NCBI RefSeq assembly: GCF_003944715.1
Contig: NZ_RWIT01000002.1
Location: forward strand, 496,001-560,000
Origin: Hymenobacter rigui
Lineage (GTDB): Bacteria > Bacteroidota > Bacteroidia > Cytophagales > Hymenobacteraceae
Direction: 5' to 3'
DNA: 64,000 bases
The position numbers were made by a program, and so were the translations under genes. Below are positions 52,881-60,217 of the stretch, piece after piece. How positions within the stretch are numbered: position 1 is the first letter of the stretch; each line of letters begins with the position of its first letter. The notes under the pieces were generated by a model. That model saw nothing but the letters and a program-made list of their open reading frames with translations, was not told the DNA's origin and made no database searches.

Positions 52881-54783
52881 ACAGCGCCTTGGTAAAGCTG
52901 ACCTTGATTTTCAGCTGAAAATCGGCAATGACCTTGAAAATTTCCTTGAGCGTGACCTGCTCCACCTGGGTCAGCGTCTTGGGGTCGAGGTAGTTGGTGG
53001 GGGTTTCCCGGTCGTTGATGAGTTGGCGGGCCTGTTTCTGCAGGCGCATGCCCATGAGGTAGTAGTAGGCCTGCAGCAGCTCTTGGTACTCCTGCTCCTT
53101 GAACACGCCCAGCTCCCGCAGCCCGGCCAGCCGCCGGCCGGTATTGGTTTCGAACAACTGATGCCGCAGAGCATACACCCGCACCAGGTCCACAATGGGT
53201 GTCATGGCCTTTTTAAGGTCGAACACGCGCTGGCCTTCCTGCTCAAACGTGCGAAAACGGCCCAGAAATGACGTTAGTGGCGGCTCGTACTGCAGGGCGT
53301 TGCGGGTCATGAAGAACAGGAACCGGTCGAGGGGGCGGGCCAGCTCCTCCCGCAGAAACGCGTGCAGTTCCTGCATCAGCCCGGCGTCGCCGTACAGGTA
53401 GCGGCAGTCGAAGAAAGTAGCCATCCGCATCACCGTTTCAGGGTTCGATTCGCTCATCCACTGCTGGTAGTTGCGCTTCCAGTGCGAGAGAGAGTGGGTC
53501 CACTTGGGATTCTTGGCCATAAAGCCGCCCGTGCAGAAATGCAGCCCGATGTGGTTCAGCTCATCAGAAATGGCCGTGGCAAAGCGCAGAAACCAGGCCC
53601 GGACCTCTTCCCGATGCTCATTGGCCTTGTCCTCGTAGATGATGGCATTGTCCTGGTCCGTCACCAAGGTCTGCTCCTGCCGGCCTTCACTGCCCAGCAC
53701 CATAAACACAAAACGCGCCGGCGCCGGCCCCTGCTCGGCCAGGGCCCGCTCAATCACCTTCAGCGAAATCGTATCGACAACGGTGCTGATAACCTGGTTG
53801 ACGATGTCGGCCTTCACGCCCCGGCTCAGGAGCTGGTTTACAATATCGGGCACCATTTCCCAGCGCCGCTTCAGCTCCCGGGGGCTCTGGGCCAGCTTCA
53901 CGGCCTGAATAAACATAAACGGCGACTGGGCCAAATCACTGAGCAGCTTGTTGCGGCTCAGAAACCCAACGTAGCGGCCCGCCCGCTCCACCAGCAGGTA
54001 GCGGGTTTTGGTCTGGAACATGCGCAGCACAGCCTCATACACGTAGGCCTCCTCCGCAATGCTGACCAGCGGCGTGGCGGCCACTTCCTGCACCGGCCCG
54101 CGGGCATCAAGGCAGCGGGCAATAACGGAGTCGCGAAGGGTAATATCCGTGCAGTAGCCGGTAATGGCCTCGTGCTCATCCGTCACGAACAGGCAGCTGA
54201 CCTTGGCGGCGGCCATGCGGCGGGCGGCTTCAAAAATGGGTAGCTGCCCCGGACACGTCACCAGGGCCCGCACTTCCAGCGTGCTGATGCGGCGCGAAAA
54301 CAGCTGGTCGGCCACCAGGTAGTTTTGCTCCGGCGGGGCTACCGGCTTCACGAAGTGCGCGTACTCCTCGTCGAGCATCCGCTCCCCGTAGCGGGCCGTG
54401 AAGTAGTGAAAAAACGGCTCATACGCCAGGCAGAGGGCCCGAAAATCCCGGCGGGGCAGCTGCAGCACGCGGGTGCCTTTGCGAACCAGCACGGTGCGCA
54501 AGGAGCGTTTCTTGTTGAGCAGAATGGACATGCCCCCGTAGCAGGTGCCCGGCCCGTAAGTTTCGGGCAGGCGCTTGTGCTGCTCACTGTCGTAGAAAAA
54601 GGTTTCGTAGGCTCCCTCCGCCAGAATATCAAGGCTGCGCAGCTTGGATACATCCTGCTGGTACAGCAGCTTCTCGCTGGTGTAGCGCACTTCTTCCAGC
54701 AGGTCGACCACGCCGCGCACTACCTCATCGGGCAACAGGTTGAACGGGGCTACCGTCCGCAGAAAAGCCAGTCGATTATCCAT
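52879..54783 (-). CDS. CNMP/CBS/DUF294 nucleotidyltransferase-like signalling protein
   Basis: The 634-residue product has a cyclic-nucleotide-binding-like domain (about 10-140), two CBS domains (about 160-285), a DUF294 nucleotidyltransferase-like domain (about 335-450, with GSEGRQEQTLVTDQDNAIIYED holding the GS and DxD motifs) and a DUF294 C-terminal helical domain (about 475-620). The GlnD-like transferase motif is intact, so nucleotidylation of a target is possible, but no target is known. ATG 54783 (MDNRLAFLRTV) overlaps the end of the exonuclease gene by 8 bases, so they are co-translated. In many bacteria this pair lies next to acetate transport genes; none is here. Confidence 0.87.
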   Translation of the reverse strand: MDNRLAFLRTVAPFNLLPDEVVRGVVDLLEEVRYTSEKLLYQQDVSKLRSLDILAEGAYETFFYDSEQHKRLPETYGPGTCYGGMSILLNKKRSLRTVLVRKGTRVLQLPRRDFRALCLAYEPFFHYFTARYGERMLDEEYAHFVKPVAPPEQNYLVADQLFSRRISTLEVRALVTCPGQLPIFEAARRMAAAKVSCLFVTDEHEAITGYCTDITLRDSVIARCLDARGPVQEVAATPLVSIAEEAYVYEAVLRMFQTKTRYLLVERAGRYVGFLSRNKLLSDLAQSPFMFIQAVKLAQSPRELKRRWEMVPDIVNQLLSRGVKADIVNQVISTVVDTISLKVIERALAEQGPAPARFVFMVLGSEGRQEQTLVTDQDNAIIYEDKANEHREEVRAWFLRFATAISDELNHIGLHFCTGGFMAKNPKWTHSLSHWKRNYQQWMSESNPETVMRMATFFDCRYLYGDAGLMQELHAFLREELARPLDRFLFFMTRNALQYEPPLTSFLGRFRTFEQEGQRVFDLKKAMTPIVDLVRVYALRHQLFETNTGRRLAGLRELGVFKEQEYQELLQAYYYLMGMRLQKQARQLINDRETPTNYLDPKTLTQVEQVTLKEIFKVIADFQLKIKVSFTKAL

Positions 54784-55480
54784 GCGCGAGACAGTAAACC
54801 AGTACAAGAAAGCCGGCCAGCGTCAGCAGCCAGGGCCAGGGAAACCGGCGCGTCGTGCGCCCGCCGGGTAGAAGTAAGGGCGCTTGCCCGTTGAGCACCG
54901 CATCCGAAATAATGCCTTGGCGGCGCAGCTCAAAAAAGCAGCGGGCGGTGGCGGCCACATCCGTTACGGCATCGTGCAGGCGCGGCATGGGCTCCCCGAA
55001 CAGCCGCTCGTGCAGCTCGTGCAGGCGCAGCGCCCGGCCCGGGCCTTCCGGCCGGACTGCCCGGCTCACCTGCATGGTGCAGAACTGCGGTAGCGCCGGC
55101 AGCGGGTTGGGCAGCTGCGCCCGCCACAGGGCCGCCCCTGCCACGTGAAAATCCAGCTGCAGAAAGTGCCCGATTACCCGGGGGGTGTACTCCGCCAGAT
55201 CGGCCAGCAGGCGGCGCAACACCGCCTCCGGCTCCTGCCCCTGCTCCGCCAGAAACTCCGGCGTCAGGCCATGAATGGCTACTGATTGGGCCGTCATGCG
55301 GCCGGCGGGTACCGGCAGGTAGGCCTGCTCCGCTTTCAGCAACTCGCCTTCCGGCGTGTAAATTTCCCAGGCCAGCTGGGCAATATGAGGCCACTCCCAC
55401 TCCTCGGCGTACGGGCGGTGCCAGCGGGCCGGCAGGCCCGTGGTTTCGGTATCAATAAAAAGCAGATACTGCCGGGGCAT
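54776..55480 (-). CDS. DnaQ-like 3'-5' exonuclease with a C-terminal membrane helix
   Basis: The 234-residue product has the DEDD exonuclease pattern: FIDTETTGLP with the first two acidic residues (D10, E12), GHFLQLDFHVAG at about 108 and HDAVTDVAAT at about 165-175. This is the family of proofreading epsilon subunits and related RNases. Residues 212-231 form one hydrophobic helix (WPWLLTLAGFLVLVYCLA), so unlike DnaQ it should be anchored at the membrane. It is co-transcribed with the DUF294 gene, whose start overlaps its stop by 8 bases. The nucleic acid substrate is unknown. Confidence 0.87.
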   Translation of the reverse strand: MPRQYLLFIDTETTGLPARWHRPYAEEWEWPHIAQLAWEIYTPEGELLKAEQAYLPVPAGRMTAQSVAIHGLTPEFLAEQGQEPEAVLRRLLADLAEYTPRVIGHFLQLDFHVAGAALWRAQLPNPLPALPQFCTMQVSRAVRPEGPGRALRLHELHERLFGEPMPRLHDAVTDVAATARCFFELRRQGIISDAVLNGQAPLLLPGGRTTRRFPWPWLLTLAGFLVLVYCLAHG

Positions 55481-55490
55481 GGGCGCAGAC

Positions 55491-56597
55491 CTATCGGGCG
55501 GCAGTTTTGGCGGCGCGCTTGCCGGCCGGCGCTGCCGGTTTCGCCTCCCGCACCGAAGAGCTCCGCATCAGCAGCTCCGGGCGTAGCACAATCTGCCGGG
55601 GCGCAAAGGCGGTGCCGTGGGATTCAATCAACTCCAGCAGCAGGCGTACCGTAGCTTGGCCCATTTCCTCGCAGCGCTGGTCGATGGTGGTGATGGAGGG
55701 TTCGGAAATAACGGTAAAGGCCTCGTTGCTGAAGCCCGTAATGGCCACGCCGTCGGGTACCGGCACGCCCTGACGCCGGGCTTCCTGCAAAGCCCCCAGC
55801 GCGCAGTAGTCGCCGGCCGAGCAGACGGCATCGGGCGGGTTGGGCAGGGCCAGCCAGTTGCGCATAGCGCCTGCCCCTTCCAGCTGGGTCATGTCGGTAA
55901 ACACAATCAGCTCCTCGTCCACGGGCAGGCCGGCTTCCCGCAGGCCCTCCAGGTAGCCCCGGTATCGGTTTTTGTAGATGGTAAGATGCTGCGGCCCTGC
56001 CAGATGCGCAATGCGGCGGCAGCCCTGCGCCACCAGATGGCGGGTAGCAATAAGGGCTCCTTCCTGGTCATCAAGCACCACGGCGTTTACGTCTTCCCCC
56101 TCCATACTCCGGTCGAAAAACACCAGCGGCAGGCCCCGATTCTGGACCTCCTCGAAGTGCCGGTAGCTGGTGGTAGTGCGCGACAACGACACCATAATGC
56201 CCGCAACCTGGGCGCTGAGCAAAGCCTCGATATTGCGCCGCTCCTGGGCCGCATCCTCGTGCGACTGGCAGATGATGACGTTGTAGCCGGCTTTGGTGGC
56301 GGCCGTTTCGATGCCGTGTACGACCGATGGGAAAAACCGCCCTTCAATGTAGGGCACGATAATGCCCAGCAGCTTGCTCTTGCCCTTGCGCAGGGCTGAG
56401 GCCAGCCGGTTAGGCTGGTAATTATATTTCTTGGCCAGCTTCTGTACCTTCGCCTTCATTTCCGGCCCGATGCTATAGTGGTTACTCAGCGCCCGGGAAA
56501 TGGTAGTCATGGATACGCCCAGCTCCCGCGCTAGGTCGGCCATAGAAACGGGAGTGCCGGATGAGGGCGCAGCGGGAGTCTTTTTACGGGGAGCCAT
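55491..56597 (-). CDS. LacI-family transcriptional regulator of the sugar cluster
   Basis: The 368-residue product has a LacI helix-turn-helix (about 18-65: SMADLARELGVSMTTISRALS) with the hinge region NRLASALRKGKSKLLGIIVP and a periplasmic-binding-protein-like ligand domain (about 75-340). The ends are unusual: a Lys/Pro-rich N-terminal tail (MAPRKKTPAAPSSG) and a Lys/Ala/Arg-rich C-terminal tail (AKPAAPAGKRAAKTAAR). An operator-like palindrome (site B) lies 11 bp before its start, so it is probably autoregulated. Its regulon by site pattern covers kduDI, the HAD gene, araA and the epimerase-ara operon. The effector is unknown; a pentose or uronate derivative is likely. The stop is 10 bp from the exonuclease start. 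Confidence 0.9.
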   Translation of the reverse strand: MAPRKKTPAAPSSGTPVSMADLARELGVSMTTISRALSNHYSIGPEMKAKVQKLAKKYNYQPNRLASALRKGKSKLLGIIVPYIEGRFFPSVVHGIETAATKAGYNVIICQSHEDAAQERRNIEALLSAQVAGIMVSLSRTTTSYRHFEEVQNRGLPLVFFDRSMEGEDVNAVVLDDQEGALIATRHLVAQGCRRIAHLAGPQHLTIYKNRYRGYLEGLREAGLPVDEELIVFTDMTQLEGAGAMRNWLALPNPPDAVCSAGDYCALGALQEARRQGVPVPDGVAITGFSNEAFTVISEPSITTIDQRCEEMGQATVRLLLELIESHGTAFAPRQIVLRPELLMRSSSVREAKPAAPAGKRAAKTAAR

Positions 56598-56608
56598 ATA
56601 ACTGGTAA

Positions 56609-56626
56609 TACACAATGCTTTGTGTA
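56609..56626. promoter_or_regulatory. LacI-type operator site B (regulator gene itself)
   Basis: TACACAATGCTTTGTGTA is a perfect 7-4-7 inverted repeat 11 bp before the regulator start codon. A near-consensus -7 element (GATTTTTG on the minus strand, 56641-56634) lies just upstream of it, so a bound repressor would sit close to the transcription start. Confidence 0.8.
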
Positions 56627-56832
56627 AATAAAGCAAAAATCCGGCATAACGGCCGAGGCTTCAGCAGTAGCGCCCCGGCATCCCGTGGTGTAACATTCGC
56701 TACGCGTACAAACAGAATAAGTACGTTATGGATATTGAACGGGCTATAAATCGTGTATACACGGCCGGATCTTACTCCCTCCCACCGTTGCAACGACCTA
56801 ATTTCTCCGGAATATGAAAAGCAGATAATTAT

Positions 56833-56850
56833 AAAACAATCGTTTGTGTT
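56833..56850. promoter_or_regulatory. LacI-type operator site C (HAD gene)
   Basis: AAAACAATCGTTTGTGTT agrees with the consensus except at three outer positions; the central ACAATCGTTTGTGT is identical. It is 113 bp before the HAD gene start. Confidence 0.8.
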
Positions 56851-56882
56851 AAACAACTCAACATATCATTTTAATCATGCCA

Positions 56883-56920
56883 TTTGCCCTGGTAACCCTT
56901 CTGTTTCCCTAATACCTTTG
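56883..56920 (+). promoter_or_regulatory. Candidate promoter of the HAD gene (TTTG ... TACCTTTG)
   Basis: TTTG (56883-56886) and TACCTTTG (56913-56920) are perfect -33 and -7 matches, 26 bp apart, slightly more than usual. It lies 43 bp before the start codon and 32 bp after operator C. Confidence 0.5.
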
Positions 56921-56963
56921 TCACTGCAGCCTGTTCCGGCGCTGACACTCATTCTCTACCTGC

Positions 56964-57614
56964 ATGAAGGCATTCCTTTTCGACCTCAATGGCACCATGA
57001 TTCACGATATGGACTACCACACCCGGGCCTGGCAGCAGCTGCTGAACGAGGACCTGGGTGGGCAGTTTACCCGCGAGCAGGTGAAGCTCCAGATGTACGG
57101 TAAAAACCAGGAAGTGCTGGTGCGTATGTTCGGCCCCGACCGGTTTACGGAGGAAGAAATGGTCAGCCTTGCCCTGGAGAAGGAAAAGCGCTACCAGGAG
57201 GCCTACCGCCCGCACCTGCGGCTGCTGCCGGGACTTCCGGAGTTTCTGGCGCGCGCCCACCAGCGGGGCATTCCGATGGCCATTGGCTCGGCGGCTATTC
57301 CGTTCAACATTGATTTCGTGCTCGACACGTTGAACATTCGGCACTACTTCGCGGCCATTGTTTCGGCCGATGACGTGACCATCAGCAAGCCCCACCCCGA
57401 AACCTTCCTGAAAGCCGCCACCCAGCTCGGCGTAGTCCCCACCGACTGCCTCGTGTTTGAGGACGTGCCCAAAGGGGCCGAGGCTGCCATCAACGCCGGC
57501 ATGCGGGCCGTCATCCTCACCACCACCCACGAGCCGGCCGAATTCGCCCACCTGCCCAACATCCTCCACTTCGCCCCCGATTACACCGACGCCTTTATGC
57601 AGGAATTGGTGTAG
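56964..57614 (+). CDS. HAD-family hydrolase with DxN nucleophile motif (beta-phosphoglucomutase-like)
   Basis: The 216-residue product is a HAD enzyme with a four-helix cap like beta-phosphoglucomutase. Motif I is FDLNGTMIHD at residues 6-15, where the second Asp of DxD is Asn (codons GAC-CTC-AAT). The cap motif (YHTRAWQQLL), AIGSAAIPFN (motif II Ser) at about 111, the Lys of SKPHPETFLKAA and DVPKGAEAAINAGM (motif IV) are present. The D-to-N change removes the usual acid/base residue, so phosphatase/mutase activity may be altered or the substrate unusual. Operator C upstream places it in the sugar regulon. The sugar phosphate is unknown. Confidence 0.87.
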   Translation: MKAFLFDLNGTMIHDMDYHTRAWQQLLNEDLGGQFTREQVKLQMYGKNQEVLVRMFGPDRFTEEEMVSLALEKEKRYQEAYRPHLRLLPGLPEFLARAHQRGIPMAIGSAAIPFNIDFVLDTLNIRHYFAAIVSADDVTISKPHPETFLKAATQLGVVPTDCLVFEDVPKGAEAAINAGMRAVILTTTHEPAEFAHLPNILHFAPDYTDAFMQELV

Positions 57615-57638
57615 GGAACAGCCAGAACGAACGTAGCA

Positions 57639-57792
57639 GCCCGTTATGCTGAGCGGAGCCGAAGCATCTCTACCGCTGGCTAATCAAAGAAGTTAGCATT
57701 GCGGTAGAGATGCTTCGGCAAGCTCAGCATGACGGGCTGTTTTCTTGCCAACGTCAGCATGAGAGATGCTTCGGCTTCGCTCAGCATGACGG
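57639..57792. repeat. REP-like inverted repeat (TATGCTGAGCGGAGCCGAAGC family)
   Basis: Arms 57639-57676 and 57701-57737 pair over about 37 bases, and a third half-unit lies at 57750-57792. It begins 25 bp after the HAD stop codon. Confidence 0.9.
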
Positions 57793-57824
57793 ACTGGTTG
57801 TGACGTTCTATTCAGCGTAGCAGC

Positions 57825-59315
57825 CTAGCGCTGGCTGAAGGCTACGTCATTATAGCGCAGCTCGTTTTTGAAGGTGCGCAGCTTGGTTTCGTCGTCGATG
57901 ATGAGGTACTCAATGCCGGCCATTTCAGCGAAGTCTTCGAGGTACTCGGCCGTGAGGTTCTGGCTGTAGCCGGTGTGGTGGGCCCCGCCGGCGTGAATCC
58001 AGGCGGCTACGCCGGTTTTCAGGTCGGGCTTCACCTTCCAGAGCACCCGGGCTACGGGCAGCTTAGGCAGGTCGTGCTCGGGCGCTACGGCTTCCACCTC
58101 ATTCACAATCAGCCGGAAGCGGTGCCCCAGATCCACGATGGTAGCATTGAGAGCCGGGCCGGCCGGGCAGTTGAATACCAGGCGGGCCGGGTCGGCCTTG
58201 CCACCGATGCCCAGGGGGTGCACTTCCACCTTCACCTTGCCCTCCGAAATGGATGGGCAGATTTCCAGCATGTGCGAGCCCAGCACCAGCTCGTTGCCGG
58301 GCTGGAAGTGGTAGGTGTAGTCTTCCATGAAGGAGTTGCCGCCGGGTAGGCCCGCGCCCATCACCTTCATGGCGCGTACCAGGGCCGCCGTTTTCCAGTC
58401 GCCTTCCCCCCCAAAGCCGTAGCCCTCGGCCATCAGGCGCTGAGTGGCAATGCCGGGCAGCTGCACCATGCCGTGCAGATCCTCGAAGGTATCGGTGAAG
58501 CCAATGGCCTTTTTGTCCTGCAGAAACCGGCGCATCCCGGCCTCAATGCGGGCCGCGTCGCGCAGGCCTTCGCGCTGGCTGCCGCCGTCCCGTAGGGCCT
58601 CGCCCAGCTCGTATTCCTGCTCGTAGGTAGCCAGCAGCTCGTTTACCTGCTCCTCGGTTACCTCATTAATCACGGCTACCAAATCGCCAATGCCGTAGGT
58701 GTTCACCTCGTAGCCAAACTGCAGCTCAGCCTCCACCTTGTCGCCCTCGGTTACGGCCACGTAGCGCATGTTGTCGCCGAAGCGGACGATGCGGCCGCCC
58801 TGCCAGTCGGCCCAGGCGCAGGCCGCGCGGGCCCAGACGCGGAGGCGCTCCTGCGCGTCCGGGCTCTGCCAGTGGCCCACCACCACCTTGCGCTTCACCC
58901 GCATGCGCGACGTGATGAAGCCAAACTCCCGGTCGCCGTGCGCCGACTGGTTGGTGTTCATGAAGTCCATGTCGATGTCCTGCCACGGAATGTCGCGGTT
59001 GAACTGAGTGTGCAGGTGGGCCATGGGCTTTTGCAGAATCTTCAGGCCGTTGATCCACATTTTGGCCGGCGAGAAGGTGTGCATCCACGCAATTAGTCCC
59101 ACGCAGCTGGGGGTGGTGTTGGCTTCCTGCATCAGCTGGTATATCTCGGCCGGACCCGTCAGCACGGGCTTGTAGACCACCTTGATGGGCAGCGCGGAGC
59201 CGAGAGCTTCGGCAATCTGCTGGGAGTGCTGGGCTACTTCCTCCAGGGTTTCGGGACCGTAGAGGTGCTGGCTGCCGGTGATGAACCAGGCTTCGTAGTG
59301 CGAAATGTCGAGCAT
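57825..59315 (-). CDS. araA: L-arabinose isomerase
   Basis: The 496-residue product matches AraA along its whole length. The Mn2+/catalytic residues can be placed in [14 protein letters not shown] (Glu, about 300), [11 protein letters not shown] (Glu), [11 protein letters not shown] (His) and [12 protein letters not shown] (His). It interconverts L-arabinose and L-ribulose. The gene is last of the ara genes on the minus strand but is separated from araD by a MITE-like element and has its own operator (site D) 31 bp before its start codon. It is not overlapped by other genes. Confidence 0.96.
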   Translation of the reverse strand: MLDISHYEAWFITGSQHLYGPETLEEVAQHSQQIAEALGSALPIKVVYKPVLTGPAEIYQLMQEANTTPSCVGLIAWMHTFSPAKMWINGLKILQKPMAHLHTQFNRDIPWQDIDMDFMNTNQSAHGDREFGFITSRMRVKRKVVVGHWQSPDAQERLRVWARAACAWADWQGGRIVRFGDNMRYVAVTEGDKVEAELQFGYEVNTYGIGDLVAVINEVTEEQVNELLATYEQEYELGEALRDGGSQREGLRDAARIEAGMRRFLQDKKAIGFTDTFEDLHGMVQLPGIATQRLMAEGYGFGGEGDWKTAALVRAMKVMGAGLPGGNSFMEDYTYHFQPGNELVLGSHMLEICPSISEGKVKVEVHPLGIGGKADPARLVFNCPAGPALNATIVDLGHRFRLIVNEVEAVAPEHDLPKLPVARVLWKVKPDLKTGVAAWIHAGGAHHTGYSQNLTAEYLEDFAEMAGIEYLIIDDETKLRTFKNELRYNDVAFSQR

Positions 59316-59346
59316 GCGTGAAAGGCGAATGAAGCCGGAGTGGATT

Positions 59347-59364
59347 TAGTTAATCGATTGTGTT
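59347..59364. promoter_or_regulatory. LacI-type operator site D (araA)
   Basis: On the minus strand AACACAATCGATTAACTA matches the consensus in the left half (ACACAATCG and TT) with a degraded right half. It is 31 bp before the araA start, between it and the MITE-like element. Confidence 0.6.
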
Positions 59365-59388
59365 GAGAAACGGTAAGAAGAGTAACTG

Positions 59389-59509
59389 GCTCCCCTCATT
59401 TCCGAAGAGGGGCTAGGGGTGGTTGATTTTTTTGAGCTAAAAACTAACGTGAGATACCGCTCGTTCGCGGGTCAACCACCCCCAACCCCTCCTTTCCAAG
59501 GAGGGGAGC
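59389..59509. repeat. MITE-like inverted repeat, copy 2, between araD and araA
   Basis: Arms 59389-59429 and 59471-59509 are inverted copies with the same core as the element at 36592 (GGGGTGGTTGA and CCCTCCTTTCCAAGGAGG). The outer end lies 7 bp from the araD stop codon. The element splits araD from araA. Confidence 0.88.
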
Positions 59510-59515
59510 GACGTT

Positions 59516-60217
59516 CTAGCTCTGGCCGTAGTAGGAATGGGCGCCGTGCTTGCGCTCGTAGTGCTTCTGAATCAGGGCTTCTTTCAGGCGGGGCACGTCG
59601 GGGCGCAGGGTGCGGCTGAGGTAAGCCATGCGGGCTACCTCCTCCAGCACGGCGCTGTGGTACACGGCTTTTTCTACGTTTTTGCCCCAGGTGAAGGGCG
59701 CGTGGTTGCTGAGCAGCACCATTTCTACCTCCTCGGGCGAGAGGCCGCGGCGTTGAAACTCGTTGATGATCTGCCAGCCGGTCTGGTGCTCGTAGTCGCC
59801 GGCAATCATCTGGTCGTCCATGGGCGGGGCGCAGGGAATGTCCACCGTAAGGTGGTCGGCATGGGTGGTGCCCAGAATCGGAATATCGAGCTGGGCCTGG
59901 GCCCAGGCCGTGGCGTAGGTGCTGTGCGTGTGCACAATGCCCCCGATATGCTCCCAGTGACTGTAGAGTACGGCGTGGGTTTTGGTATCCGAGGAAGGCC
60001 GCTTGCTGCCTTCCACCACGGTGTTGGCGAAGTCGAGCACCACCATGTCCTCCGCTTTAAGCGTGGCGTAGGGCACGCCGCTGGGCTTGATGGCAAACAC
60101 CCGCCGCTCCCGATCCACCACACTGGCGTTGCCGAAGGTGAAGAGTACCAGCCCCAGAGTCGGCAGCTGCATGTTGGCCTCGTAGCAGGCCTGTTTCAGT
60201 TCCTGGTACTGGCTCAT
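59516..60217 (-). CDS. araD: L-ribulose-5-phosphate 4-epimerase
   Basis: The 233-residue product is a class II aldolase-fold epimerase. The metal-binding histidines are visible as HTHSTYATAWA at about 95-105 and SNHAPFTWG at about 170-178. It converts L-ribulose 5-phosphate to D-xylulose 5-phosphate. The start ATG 60217 overlaps the stop of araB (ATGA), so the two are translationally coupled. Length agrees with the family (about 231). Confidence 0.95.
   Translation of the reverse strand: MSQYQELKQACYEANMQLPTLGLVLFTFGNASVVDRERRVFAIKPSGVPYATLKAEDMVVLDFANTVVEGSKRPSSDTKTHAVLYSHWEHIGGIVHTHSTYATAWAQAQLDIPILGTTHADHLTVDIPCAPPMDDQMIAGDYEHQTGWQIINEFQRRGLSPEEVEMVLLSNHAPFTWGKNVEKAVYHSAVLEEVARMAYLSRTLRPDVPRLKEALIQKHYERKHGAHSYYGQS

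Larger units (their letters stand above)
56598..56963. other. 366-bp regulatory gap between the divergent regulator and HAD genes
   Basis: The gap carries operators B and C and the HAD promoter. It is AT-rich compared with its surroundings, and no gene is convincing within it. Confidence 0.75.
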
